Shown here: positions 1 to 12,677 of the stretch, piece by piece | Layout of the letters: each line of letters starts with the position of its first letter | Numbering within the stretch: position 1 is the stretch's first letter | Origin: Synchiropus splendidus | Taxonomy: Eukaryota > Chordata > Actinopteri > Syngnathiformes > Callionymidae | NCBI RefSeq assembly: GCF_027744825.2 | Contig: NC_071343.1 | Location: 12,568,866-12,632,865, forward strand | Direction of reading: 5' to 3' | DNA: 64,000 nucleotides | Program-made: the position numbers and the translations under genes | Notes under the pieces: generated by a model | What the model was told of the DNA's origin: nothing | What the model saw: only the letters and a program-made list of their open reading frames with translations | The model's database searches: none

Positions 1-2245
1 CACACACGAGGAATAACTATGATGCAGAGAAACAGAAACGGTTAGTCTTAACAAAAACACTCACACTCGAACTAGCAGCAAGAAGCGATAAAACGAAAAC
101 GGAGGAGCGAGAGTAACTATGGAGGCAGCTGAGAAAAATGACAAGCACGCACAGAATTTAGAAAAAACAGGAGCACGAGAGACGAAGGAGTTTACCGTGA
201 GGACGTGAAGCAACCATCTGGCGACATGAGCTGGCACCGAGGTGTTGAAATCCATGAGAGCATGATTAGCAAATGAATGGCAGCCGTGTCACTCGGAAAG
301 CTGGGGAAAAACAAGGAAACGGAAACACGGAACCAAACAGGCAATAACAAAATAAAAGCAAGAGAGAAAACGGAACATAACACCAAAGCAACAGCCATCT
401 TCCTCTGATCTGGAAGTGGCTGCAACACCAATAGTGTATCTTGAGTGGTCTGTCATATCAAGATGTCAATATTTTGACTGGCTACACTGGCTACAGACGG
501 GAGTCAGGCTATCTGTCAGCCATTCACCGCAGTTCCAGACAACCCACCTAGCGTAATACTATTAAGTGCAATGCCAGTGTGGCACAAGTACGTATTATAG
601 TAATACTAAGTTCATCACCCTGTGATGATACTGTGAGAGACACAATTTAGGATAAAAACAAATAGCTTCTCTGCTCTGCTGCCGTTTTTGCACAAGACAC
701 CACATACATAAATTATTTAAATGAAAGAGATCACAAAGCATAAAACGTTGAGTCGAAATAAAAGGCTTCAAATACCACGCGGTCCAAGGCGCCATTTAAT
801 CAAAGGTGTGGCCTTCGTCAAAGCTTTAATCTAAATAGATCCAGGAAGTAGCAGTATCATTAGCTAATTGAATCCTATATTGATCCCATATCAGTAATAA
901 GTGATATATGGGCCTCATATTAGTTCTATTAGGTTAAATGTACAGTCGAGAGGTCATGAGGCAGCGGCGCTATAAATATTGCTGCCATGTTGAATTAGAG
1001 TGCCGTGTTGCAGTCGACCTTTTCATTAGGACCCATCCATCCATCCTCACCGTGCACGTGCTCGCCATCTGATACGCGCCAGGGATTATGACCGGCCACG
1101 GACGGTTAGCACGGGAAGGTTTGTCAACTTTATGACGAGAAAATCTCATAAACAATTACCTGACTTTTACTCCTCTGGTCATGTCATCCGTTTTATACGG
1201 TGTAAAGTGCATATTAACTACTGCAGCAATGTGCTGGGCCTGCGTTTATGGCGAGCCGCGCTTATTGATGGCGCTGGTTTATGTTGGGCTGTCACCCGTC
1301 GATGAAGCCGAACCCAGCGCCGGGACATGTATGTCCACACGTTCATGCGCCCGGCGCCTTGATCAATGCTGCTGGACGTAATGGGACCATTTGTAAGCAT
1401 TAGCGGATCAGCGCGCCCAATTATCTGCCATCGTAAACACTGATATGAACAAATGCTGGATCCATAACCGGGACTTCATCGGCCGACGTTGGGTTGATGT
1501 ATCGCGCTGCTAATTTTGTGATTACATTTTGGCTGACCAGACCCTTTCCTGTCTGCTAATTGCACCAGGTTAAGTAGCAAACAGAGCAAAACGAATCTAT
1601 TGAGTCAGAGGTCTGGTCGGCGAGTCCTGGCTCTCATCCATCGTCAGTGTTGTGCAGGTACCGCGTGTGTGTTTTCACAGCCATTCTCTGTGAACTCTCG
1701 CCTCCAACTATTGATGGCTCTCATATGACCGGCCTCTATAAAGCAGCATCTCCATTAAAATAAAATACATGTTCAGCAGCTACTTTTTATTACTGTAGTA
1801 AATATAAAAGTGCTTTACAGCATTATTGTTTTCAGGATGACGGTAATGACAGAGGTGAAGAGCTATTTTATAGACACTTTATGGGGGTCTTCCATGCAAA
1901 AGATGCTCCGGTTATTGACATAATAAAGTAACTGATTCTCACGCAACACGTTGACCTGATGTGAACTTGAGGAGCCAAAACTGACGTTTCTTTTGCCCCT
2001 TGACTCAATGGTCATCCACTTCTACACCTAGTATACTTCATACTGCGCATAAAACATGTCGCTGAAGATGTTTCCTAGAAAGGCAACTAGTAAGCTTGAT
2101 GCATCCATGGTGCTTCTCTTACAGCACAGTTTATCTTCATGTTTGCTGGTGGTCCATCATCAGCTGCGACTTGACAGCCATGGGAGTGAAGTAAACAAAT
2201 GAGACATGATGAACGTTTTTAACCAGGTTTTGCACGAATGCGAGG
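1..2245. other. Non-coding stretch with a GC/CpG-richer block
   Basis: No supported gene. The notable part is 970-1560, a repeat-free, CpG-containing block with several TTTAT(A/G)-type homeodomain sites and a CACGTG E-box, which may be conserved regulatory DNA. The rest is AT-rich single-copy-looking sequence. Confidence 0.6.
970..1560. promoter_or_regulatory. Candidate conserved non-coding element, CpG-rich
   Basis: CpG density is clearly above the surroundings. The block is repeat-free and contains GCACGTGC, tttatacgg, cgtttatgg and caattacc-like motifs. ORFs here are short on both strands and have no recognisable domain, so a regulatory role is likelier than coding. Based on appearance only. 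Confidence 0.3.
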
Positions 2246-2711
2246 CAAAGTGTGGCCCAGGGGCCATATGCGGCCCGATGACTGTGTTTTCATGGCCCGT
2301 TTGACGCCAGACTAAAACTATAACTAATATATCCTCATTTTTCTTCCTTTTTTTTGTTCTTTCTCTTTTAGTCACCACCACCACTTCAGCAGTAAATATC
2401 GCATGTTCTTGTTTTAAGACTACAATTTTCTTCTTTCCATTGGCCATTTTGTGTTTTTCTTGTTCCTCAAAATACATTGAAGGAATACTGAAAATATATT
2501 TTGAAATAAATTGCCTTTTTATCTTGAACGTCTGGTCCATAGTACATTTATATTCAAATTAAGTGGATATAAAATTAAACATTTCAAGAGGTTTCATGGC
2601 ATATTTAAACTTCTTAATATCCTTACTTGTATTTCATCTTCTTAGGTTCATTTTGTCCTTGTTAGTTATGTATGTATTTTGGATATTTGACCGTCATGTT
2701 TTGTGGTCATC

Positions 2712-2749
<38 letters not shown>

Positions 2750-2817
2750 ATGGTGGTCCCTCACAACAGTTACAGTTTCTAATGTGGCCCTTTAGGAAAT
2801 TTAATTGCCCACCTCTG
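2246..2817. mobile_element. hAT-like dispersed repeat, copy 1
   Basis: It runs from caaagtgtggcccagggg to ttgcccacctctg. Read from the minus strand it starts cagaggtgggcaatt, the form of a hAT terminal inverted repeat. It matches 12173-12677 closely along its length, with shared blocks such as cattggccattttgtgttttt and aatacattgaaggaatactg. A poly(T) of 45 at 2714-2758 plus about 10 flanking bases is absent from copy 2. Confidence 0.7.
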
Positions 2818-5800
2818 CTGCTTCGAAGAAATAAAACATTGGATTCTGCTGTTTTAACTTTGGAAGTGAGATTAAAATCTGACATTAACCCACCAACTTT
2901 TTCACAACAGTCTAATTTGTTCCTATCCCAGCTGCCTGGCGCTAGTGACCCTCCAGTGAATGAGGACACCTTCTACACCACCAACACACAACCACGTCTA
3001 AGACATTGCAAACATGAAATTGCATCTACAACTTGATACAAACAAACATCACCTGCACTTCACAACAACATACACACAGTAATGTAGACGGCCCAGCACT
3101 GATGGGCCTTTCCGGTCTGCAGGGGTCAGTCATGACTACACTGACATGTCACAGAACACAAGGTTCAGTAGAGAGAACTAGATCCACTTTAAACATTTAC
3201 AGCAAAGCCACTAATATGTTCTCGACATGTCAGTGTTAAAGAAAAAAATGGATGACCGTGCATAATTCCGCTTCATGGAGGGGCCTGACAATTCCTCTAT
3301 TAATGTGTTTAAATATTTTACTGACATTTATTATTTAGCTCCCCAAATAAACAAGTATCTTGAAATCTGCATGAATGAATGGCATTCATCAGTGCATTAA
3401 AGCTAGATTCAAAGAGAATGTATTAATTCAGATTCATTTCAAATGTAGCATCTATCAGAAGATTAAATCTATATCGGTCACATCATTAGCAGTTTGTGCG
3501 TGATGGACAGTTTGGGCATTTATTAAAAATGAGAGGGAAATTGTTTTTTTATTTAGTCTTATTAAGACACCTATTTTGGTTAAAAGGAGGATGTTTTATG
3601 ACTCATAGCTATATCTAGCTCCTCAAACATTTGCAAAACCAGATGAACAAATATTTTTTTTTTTTCATTCCTAAGTTAGTACCGATTTAACTTGACATAT
3701 CACTTTTGACTTTCACTTCAAATAAAAAAAGACTCAACTCAACAGCTCATGTGACGCAAGCCGATGGAGAACATGTCTACAGATGGGTTCTTTGCCTCTG
3801 GAGGAAATCAGGAAGTGTCATTAAACTTGTATTAATGTTCAAACAAAAGCAACAATTAGACACAACATGATCTCGCCATGTCGTTTCTACATAGTTGATC
3901 AGATTATAGCTAAAGGTTATGAGGAGATTTGTCTTGACTATGCATTAGTGAAATAGCCCTGGGCTTAACTCGGCGCAGCCACAAAACAACCAAGTGAAGA
4001 ATGCGACACACAACAAAAATAGTCATTAATTTTACAGGGTCTAAACTAACTCAAAACTGTTTTCCTCCCTTAGCTGCTCTGAAGGTTCTTGTCCCTGGAA
4101 AACCCTTGTCTCCAATGAAAAGACTGAATCAGAGCCTCAGTAATCGTGAAAGTACAACAATGAATGTCTGTTGTTAGGGTTGTGTACATGTCTTTGTTTT
4201 TAAGGCTGACGTGTGGTGGTTTTGGTGACCACCAGGGGGCTTGCTAGACTCTGGCTAGGCATTGTTTCTAGCTACTCTAGCTACGACTCCGAACAAGTGG
4301 ACTGACAAATGGGGCTGCAGGATCACACATCTGTGAAACTAGCATCGAGTAAACACCGCTACAAGTACAATGCAGTAGAAATAATGAGACAAAGGATTTA
4401 TATGTGTATTACTGTGTAGTAGCAGAGGGCTTGTTAAGAGAATAAAATAAGTTACCTTATAGTGAATAATCTTAAATATTGTGTTTTGTCGCTACACTAA
4501 AACATGATGATGTGCAAGTCAGTGTAAATATAAAGCCTTGCCGCTGAGGTTTCCCAGAATATTCGAGGAATGCATCTAAAAATGGACCAAATTCACATAA
4601 AAGCAAAGGTTAGCAGTGAAAACGATCAAGCGTGGAGATATGAGGTTTACGCAGTCCATCAGTGATTCTGGAGCCCGTGCAGAGTGGTGAGAGTTAACAG
4701 CCGGCCAGGACACGCCAGACACCGCTGTGGTCAGCAGCTCTCTGGTGTTGTCCAGTCACAGCCCAGCTGAGCCGCGGCAGGCCAGGGAAGGCCTTCATTT
4801 GGCCCGGAGTGAAGGCGCCTTTGTGGGTCACTTCTGGTTCCTACAGCCCGTTCATCATCTGACCGCAGCTGCGAGCCCTACCCTGGCCAGCCTGACCTCA
4901 GCCGCAGGACACAGTGACCAGAGCCTGTCAGGCTGAAGCCTGGGAACCAGAACCCTGCTGGTCACTTCATCAACCGACCTAATGGTGCAGACAAGTCATG
5001 GTGAGGAAGCAGCAGAGAAGAAAGCTAAATAAATGAGACAGCTGTTGAGACTTGAGGAGACAATGTATTATGTCACAGTTAACCTCAGGGAGAGTAAAAT
5101 CCCAGTGGGCAGTTTCTAGTCTCCATCATTTGTCCCAGATTGGCGGCATTCATTCCTTACTTCAAGTTTTTTTCTATTACATTTGACTCGCTTTGACATA
5201 AACTGAGATGGTCAAACTGGTATAGATGTCAGGTTTTATTGGAGTGCATTGTATTGTACTTTTTTATTTTTGGTTTCTTTACTCTCTGGGGACTTCATTC
5301 TTAATAGTGATGATAAAGACATTCATCTTAGATTAGAAGCTCACAGAGGCAGTGACTTCATCACTGTCCTTTTTCACAAGAAAATATCAGGTTGTTGTTG
5401 GTTATACGTGACACGTCTAATGTATTTGCTATATTATGCTGTATTTATTTAATTTATTTTCAGTCTTGAACTCACATACAGAACCTTAAATGAGAGCCGA
5501 CAAGCACCGATGGTAAACCAGGGTGGTGGAAAAACACTTTTTGGCAGAATCATTTAATTTCACCATTTCATCTCTGATTGCTTTATTAGTATTTTAAAGC
5601 CATAAAAAATAAAAATAATAAAAAAGCTCTAGGTTTCCATTACATGTTTACAGTTGCGGTCAAAGTTCGGCTGTGAATCTGAAGTATTTGGTTCAATGAT
5701 TAAGAGATTCAGGACAATAACTTCCACTGTAGAGTCTTTTCTTCAATGTTTTTGTTTGTTGCAACCAGAGTCAGATTTCAGAGTCAAACTCATTTCTGTG

Positions 5801-8800
5801 GCGTTAGGAATCTGCTTCTGAAGTTCAAACTCACAAATCTGGAGAACACGATGCCGAATTGATTTGGTTTACTGTCGTTTTCCAGTTTAAATCGGGACAA
5901 ATTGAACAAGATGGAGTCAATTCTGACGGGGCCTATTTAACCCAGCATGGTGATCATGATACCGAGCGCCTCCTCTATTCTTAGCCGGGTAATGACTGGT
6001 GCCATCTTACATGTATTCAGTTTCGACTGTCGCCGCCACGCTGACCACCAGATACAGCTTTCATGAAAAACAACAGAAAAATCATAGGCACTCGCTCTCC
6101 CACACACATGCACATTCCCAGTGCTGTCCATCAGTCATATTTGTGTCCAGACAGGAAATGTGTATGTGATGGTGTCGAGAGACGCTCCGCAGCACACCCC
6201 TAGCTAACGCACAACTGGTGCTGGCTGGAGCCTGACCGACCCTGCCATAGCTGGAGGCCAGCTGGAGAGAGAGGTGTTTAATATGGCTGGTAGGCTCAGA
6301 AGCCAGAGTCAAGCCCACGTTTAACCAGGTCTCTACTGCTCCCTGTTGGCAACAAGGAAACCCCAGCACATCCCAGTCGCAGCATCTCCCCGGGCTGTCA
6401 GCTTTTTAACTTACTGCTCGTGAACAGTAAACCATTATTCTCATCATGCCAACGCCGAACCTTGACTTCAAAAGACTCCCAAGTCAGTTTACTCGACGGA
6501 CGGTCAAACTATGTGGTGTTACTATGAGACGACCAAGTCTGTAACCATCCTGCAGCTCAGACAACGACACAACGCTCCAGACACATCCACACAAGCAGCT
6601 AAAGTTACAGCCACTGACCGCCGCAACCTGTTATTCAAGCTTCTCTGCTGTAAACAGGCCGCGTCTCTCCGCCTTGGCGCTCTTTCATCTCCCTCGCCTT
6701 CTGATTGTTGTGGAGAGGGACTCTTGAGAGAATACCACCCCCCGTATACACACAGACAGGAGGAGGAGTACACAAATATATTTGATGCAATTGTCCCCAA
6801 CACAAATATAAGCAGAGAACACCAACATGAGCACTACAAAGAGCCAGATGAATTCTAAGAAACTGTTGCTCCTGGTCAAATGAAGTGAGTTTTTTTGGGG
6901 GGGGTTCAGTAAAAATGATGTGTTCTAGCGCCTGAGTGGATACCTATCTATACATTTCTTCCTATCTGAAGCGTGTAAATACTTGCTCAGCTTAATTTAT
7001 GAAAAGGAGGGATGTAACAAAATGAGCACTAAATTTGAAATCTGATGATAAATCGCTTGCTGGCGAAGGTGACGGTGGCTTAGGTTCAGCCAAGGGCTAC
7101 GCTGAGTGCAGCCAGCACACAGCACAACTGACAACCCAAATAACATTAGGCACAATTCTGGCAGTGAAGATTTAATCACTAAAATAGGGCATTCATCCAG
7201 TACTTACCTCCCTTACCTTTGACTTCTTTCTGAAACATTGATCAGAAGAAGGCAAGGCTTGTTTTTTAGGCCTTGAGCTTAAGATGAATTACAACTCTCA
7301 GCCTCATTTATCACCGGGTTAAGTTCCAAAACACTCCACCACTTGTGACCTAATCACCATAACATTATTTTATTACTTTTTAGCGTTTTGAAATACCCAC
7401 TTTACCTTCAGTATGTCCAGGTGTTTCAGCGTCTGCACGACAATAAGCGCCCTTCTCTGGCGCTTTGCTTCAACACCAGAACCCTCAGAAGATGCAGAAC
7501 ATTTACTCAGTCACCAAGGGTTTGAAACTTATTCATGACTTGCACACCACCACCGGTGTCTGAAGGAGGTGGGATAGTGGATCCTGGGGAAGGTGGCTGA
7601 ATGATGGTGCTTTAAGGACCAGTCAGAAAACTCACCAGTGTGTCACGTGCTTGTCACGTCCTTCACGTATAAAAACCTATCAGTGAACAAACATCGACAC
7701 ATTACAATACACTGACATTCAAGTGACATGCTGAATAACAGGGGAAAGGACCTGAAAGAAATTCCCCCACTTTATAGCATATTGAGTAAAAAGAAAAATT
7801 GCAGAGTAACTGTTTCATTTTCATTTGTAAATGATTTTATTTCACTTGACAGTTCTGCCCTGTCCCTCCTACTTGGCAGAAATGGCAACAGGGAAGTAAA
7901 GGTTTATAAAATTTGAAATTGGAATCAGCCCCACAAAATTACAATCGGTCCCCATCTGATTACTTTCATGGAACAAATAGTTAAGGCCGGAAAATGTGGC
8001 TTGGTTATGTTGCTGCACTGCAGGCCTCAAACTGTGGATGTTTTCAGTAGATCTTATCTCCCCGATCGGTCATTTCTCTCTGACTTGCAATTGTGCGAGG
8101 CTAAAAAGGATCTGAAGAAAGGTTTTTAGATATTTATTTCAATGTTATTTTCCTGAATGTAGCGGTAGCACACATGCTGTAGAGAAGTTAGGTTTATGTA
8201 GACAGGAAGTTAATGGATTTAAATCAATATTGTCTCAAAAGGTTGTGCGTTGGGTCATGTCAGCAGACACATTTGGCTTCTCAGATGAGCAGCTTGCTCT
8301 GTAGATTTCATGATTTTATAAGACATTCAGCTAATATTGTTCAGTTCTTTTAGACTGTATTCATGAAAATGTGCTTGTTTGAAGGAGAAGCTCTTTATTT
8401 TCCCAACATTTTGTCCCTATCAGGTTCCAAATCCATGAAGTAAAGGTTTAAAGGGCGAACACGGATCAGCAACTTTGTTGGTCAACTCACTCTTCTATAT
8501 GTCAACTCAATATCTGTTACACCAGGAAAGGCTGTGCAACCTATGACCCACCAGATAAACCTATTTTCTACTGTTGCACTTTGTCTTTGCTGGCCATAGG
8601 GCCAGTTTCTGTGAATATCATTTGAATTCAAATCATATTTGAGTCCATATTTGCATATTTTTCAGCCTAAACACGTCCATAAACTCTGTTTTTGTGTGCG
8701 CTCCTTTAAATAATCTCAAATTCCAAATCGCTCAGTCGAAACTAAAACGGTATTTGATGTGAAAGCCACAGTAACAGAGGGGAAGTTTGAGGGAAAACCA

Positions 8801-9855
8801 TGAAAGGGATGGAGAGAAGGGGCTGAAAAGCGTGACAGATAAAACAAGTGAATAAGTGAGAGGGAAAGACGAGTGAAGGATCCCGAGTCGGAGCGAGTCG
8901 GCGACATGTGTTATTTATTTCCCCCGTGTAAACACGCGGAGAGGGCAGACATAATCAATAGGAAACTCCAGATTGTAAATAGACGGCTCTAATAGCCTAA
9001 ACACTGGCCGCTATAGTTACACTCACACACACACACACACACACAGATATCACTGCCACTTAGACTCACACACACACACGTTCAGAGTAGGAGGGCCGAG
9101 CAGGAGACGAGGGACGGTTCTGTGGAATGAATAAGAGATGTAAGGGCATAAGGAGTGAAGGAAAATGAAGGGGTCAGGCTGGGCGGAGGCGCTTATTTAC
9201 CGATGATGAGAAACTAAACACAGCAGTGGAGAGGTGGAAGGCAGAAAAGAGGTGGCACAGAGTGTGGAGATGTGCTTTTAATTCTCAACGCTCCATAATT
9301 TATAAAGACGTAGTCAGGACAGAGAAGGATTTTGTTGTCTCCAACCGTCCCAGGAAGAGCAGGAAGGGAGCATATTGCTGAGAGACATGGAGATTCTGGT
9401 TTGAGTCTGGTTTATCGCTTTTTAGTGAAAGTATGAGTCAAAATAGCAAATTCCATGCGATAAGAAGGTAAAATTTTACCTCACTCGTAGGTTTAGTTGC
9501 CCATGCAGTGTCAGAAGTCATCAGTCTGAGTCTGAGCTGCGACCCTGTGACCCCCATCAGAGATCACAAGTGCAGCACTTAGCGCCCCCCCTTTCTTCCT
9601 TCCTCAGCGATCTAAGCAGACAGGCTTCTCTGATTCCAGCGCTGCTGCTAATAAAGAGAGCGGGAGACTAATTCAAGTCAACAGTTGAAGGGGAGTGGGA
9701 GGGAGTCCAGCCATCATGTCACTCAAACAGGCATCATACCAATACATTCAACCAGAGTCCTGCAGCATTTTGTTGATGCCACCAAACAGGCTTCAAACTA
9801 TGAATCAAGAGATTACAGCAGCCCCTTTTATGACCTAAGCATTTGACCTTGAGTT
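2818..9855. other. Non-coding stretch, mostly single-copy-looking
   Basis: No gene could be supported. It contains the CTCF-like site at 4229, a GC-richer segment at 4680-4990 without splice-flanked ORFs, a purine-biased stretch at about 8755-8900 and a (CA)11 run at 9024-9045. Confidence 0.55.
4229..4240 (+). promoter_or_regulatory. CTCF-like site CCACCAGGGGGC
   Basis: CCACCAGGGGGC is an exact match to the strongest core of the CTCF motif. Its context is ggtgaccaccagggggcttg. Position-weight scoring was not run. Confidence 0.4.
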
Positions 9856-9901
9856 CAACGCACTGATACTGGCTAGTCCAGAAGCCAGTATCAGTGCGTT
9901 G
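9856..9901. repeat. Perfect 19-bp inverted repeat with 8-nt loop
   Basis: caacgcactgatactggct (9856-9874) and its exact reverse complement (9883-9901) are separated by agtccaga. The stem has no mismatches and pairing stops abruptly at both ends. It would fold as a short hairpin in RNA. It is shorter than a typical pre-miRNA. Confidence 0.95.
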
Positions 9902-10577
9902 TAGACCTTTTCTTGAGCACATGATCTGCTTTTACTGAATGAAACTATTCATTGTTTTATATGTTAAGTTCAATTCAAACAGTATTTTTTTCTTCAATAG
10001 AAATTTCAAGGAAAGAAAACTTCAATTTTCCTGATTTATGGGGTGATGGTGAGTCCCAAAGTCAGACCAGGTGAGAGCAGGTGTGCAGGCACTGGTGTGC
10101 ATCACTGGACGCCAGACACAGTCAAATATTTGTCTGGGAAATACAGGTGTCCGAAGGGCACCCAGCGTAGTTATGAATAAAAACCCAGATCAATTGGCCA
10201 GATCCCTGTCAGTACTTTAAAATATAGACATTAGTGCATCCATTATTGCTCAAAAGAGCACCTTAACATTGGGGGAATGTAAAAATGTGCCGTCAGAAAA
10301 TCCCCGTCGCGGTCCACAACCATTAATTGGTGGTGTTGCACTGTGGGAGTTGTTGTTCATTTCCCTGCCGAGGAATGTCTGCTTCATTAAATTGACTGAG
10401 CAGCAACGTTTGAGGACGAAAAAAAAAAAAAAAGATGGGAGTAATAACAGGCCTCGGGGCAAGCTATGTTTAAGAGGCTACCACATCGGCGATCCTGTCC
10501 TGCACCGCAGAACTCTCATGACCCTGGCTGCCAGCGGTGGCACTGGCCAGACACAATTAGCGGTCGCAGATACCAAG

Positions 10578-10581
<4 letters not shown>

Positions 10582-10626
<45 letters not shown>
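10582..10626. repeat. (GT)22 microsatellite
   Basis: Perfect GT dinucleotides over 45 bases, followed by ggtgg. Long Cys/Val and His/Thr ORFs across it are artefacts of the repeat. Confidence 0.97.
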
Positions 10627-10631
<5 letters not shown>

Positions 10632-11340
10632 AAGGATGCTTGCATGCTTGGACACATGGGCGTTCATGCTGTTGTGTGTCAGGGTTTGTGAGCTTGCATG
10701 ATGAACGAGTGCAGATAGAATGTGCATTGGTGAGGCCCAAAAAAAGCCACATTCCACAGTATCACTTGGAGCGTGTGGACAGTCAGTCTGTCCGACAGTA
10801 CGCAGCAGGAGCTGTGAATATATCTGCCAAAGTGCAACCAAATGACTCTCTCAACATAAGTGCATCAAAAACGTACTCGGGAAAAGGATCGTGCGGTGTA
10901 TTCAAGTGTTTTCTGTGAGGAAGACAAAAGACCACACTTTGGTACACAGGTGAAGCACAATAGAGGATATGGAGCTAAGTGTGTGCGACTGCAGTGGCGT
11001 CAATTTGTACCTGCTGAAAGCTGCGCAACTACCTGTGCAATTTTGTTTGGCAATTACACCTTTTTTTTCTGTTGTGACTGTAAGTGACAATTGCACTTCT
11101 TTTTTTGTAAGAAATATGTGAATGTGTCATTTAAACATGCTTCCCTTTTTTAAATGTTGACAGAGAACAGAGACAGGTATAAATACAGGTATTAATTTAG
11201 CTGTACATTGTGTTTTTTTTATATTATTTTTGAGGGTTTGTATGAGACATATTATTTTTTTGTTGTTGTTTTTAACGTTTTTGATGCCGTTGGTTCATTT
11301 GTGAACAAAATAACTTGAAACGTTAATATAATAAAAAACA

Positions 11341-11490
11341 GGGACAAGGGACTTACGATTCAATTTTGGGAGTGATCCAGATCACCGTCTGGATGCAGGG
11401 TTTTTTTTTATTAGAATTCTATAACATTGGGAGAGTGTGTTGGGGGGCTGCATGGAGGAGGTTTGCACTCTCTGCTTTTCTAGTTTTTCG
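11341..11490 (+). repeat. Dispersed vertebrate-type repeat, fragment 1
   Basis: Contains tgggagtgatccagatcacc, ggatgcagg, cattgggaga and ggaggtttgcactctct. The same order of blocks occurs at 40381-40684, so both are copies of one family. I remember this consensus as widespread in fish but cannot name it safely. Confidence 0.6.
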
Positions 11491-12172
11491 TTTTTCTCGT
11501 AATATTTAGCGTTCTCAAATTGAATACAATTATGTTTCATTGAACATTATGGCTTAAAACAATGGCGATTGTTGCGGCTTTGCAATACATTTTCAGACAC
11601 TGAAAACCAAATTATGTGACCAGCTGTAACTATACATGCATAAATAGTAATGCAATAGTAATGGAATAATGAATCATTTTAGTATTAAATTATGAAAAGC
11701 AGTTCCTACCAGCAAATAATGTCCTTCCATCGGCTGACTAAGCACAGAGAGAGTAGCGGCTCTGCAAAGAAAGGAGATGCTTCTGTTAGTCCAGGCTTCT
11801 GGTAAAGATGCGTCTGTGAGATGTCCAGCTGTCCACCAGACCAAGGACATGAGGCAAAATAAGATCTGGCTCAGGAAAGTTCTAGACTCCTCATTGCTAA
11901 AAATGTTCTGAATCTGAAACCATGACTGGTTGAATACAATGATCATTTATTAGAGAAATTCTGAGTTCACATTAATGGCTGCCCTTCATCATACAGCACA
12001 AAGGGAGGTGAAACAGACAGACAGTGATGGATTTCCAGTCTTCCTCATACTGCAGGAATTCTAATCATGGCCACACATCTGATCTGTCACTATGTCAGTA
12101 AAGGATTGGACACATCGCTAGATATCAACGGTTGACTATGTAATTTCCCCGAGTGCTGATGCAAGTCCTGGT

Positions 12173-12677
12173 CAAAGTGCGGCCAGGGGGCCATGTGCGG
12201 CCCGATGGTGGTGTTTTCATGGCCTGTTTGACGTCAGACTAAAAGTATAACTAATATATCCTAATTCTTCTGCCTTTTTTTGTTCATTCTCTTTTAGACA
12301 CCACCACCACTTCAGCAGTTAATATAGCATGCTCTCGTTCTAAGACTGAAATTTTCTTCTTTTCATTGGCCATTTTGTGTTTTTCCTCAAAATACATTGA
12401 AGGAATACTGAAAATACATTTTTAAATAAAATGCCTTTTTATTTTTAACACCTGGTCCATAGTTTACTTATATTCAAATGAATGAAATGTTTCAAGAGGT
12501 TCTGTGGCATATTTAAACTTCTTAATATCCTTACGTGTATTTCATCTTCTTAGGTTCATTTTGTCCTTATCACTTATGTATGTATTTTGGATATTTTTCC
12601 ATCATGTTTATGGTGGCCCCTCACAGCAGTGACAGTTTCTAATGTGGCCCTTTAGGAACATTAATGGCCCACCTCTG
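12173..12677. mobile_element. hAT-like dispersed repeat, copy 2
   Basis: Same orientation as copy 1, running from caaagtgcggccaggggg to tggcccacctctg, and lacking the poly(T) tract. There is no transposase ORF. The two copies are easily alignable but differ at scattered sites and small indels, so they are two old insertions of one non-autonomous family rather than a recent duplication. Confidence 0.7.

Larger units (their letters stand above)
9902..12172. other. Non-coding stretch with simple and dispersed repeats
   Basis: No supported gene. It includes the (GT)22 tract and repeat fragment 1. The segment just before the (GT) run (10440-10580) has an enhancer-like look (cacaattagcggtcgc) but nothing decisive. 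Confidence 0.5.

Noticed and set aside
4680..4990. GC-richer segment with a 69-aa ORF.
   Set aside because: No splice sites in phase, no recognisable domain, and composition alone explains the open frame.
10250..10918. Several ORFs of 70-150 aa on both strands around the (GT)22 tract.
   Set aside because: They depend on the dinucleotide repeat or lack any family resemblance or splice context.
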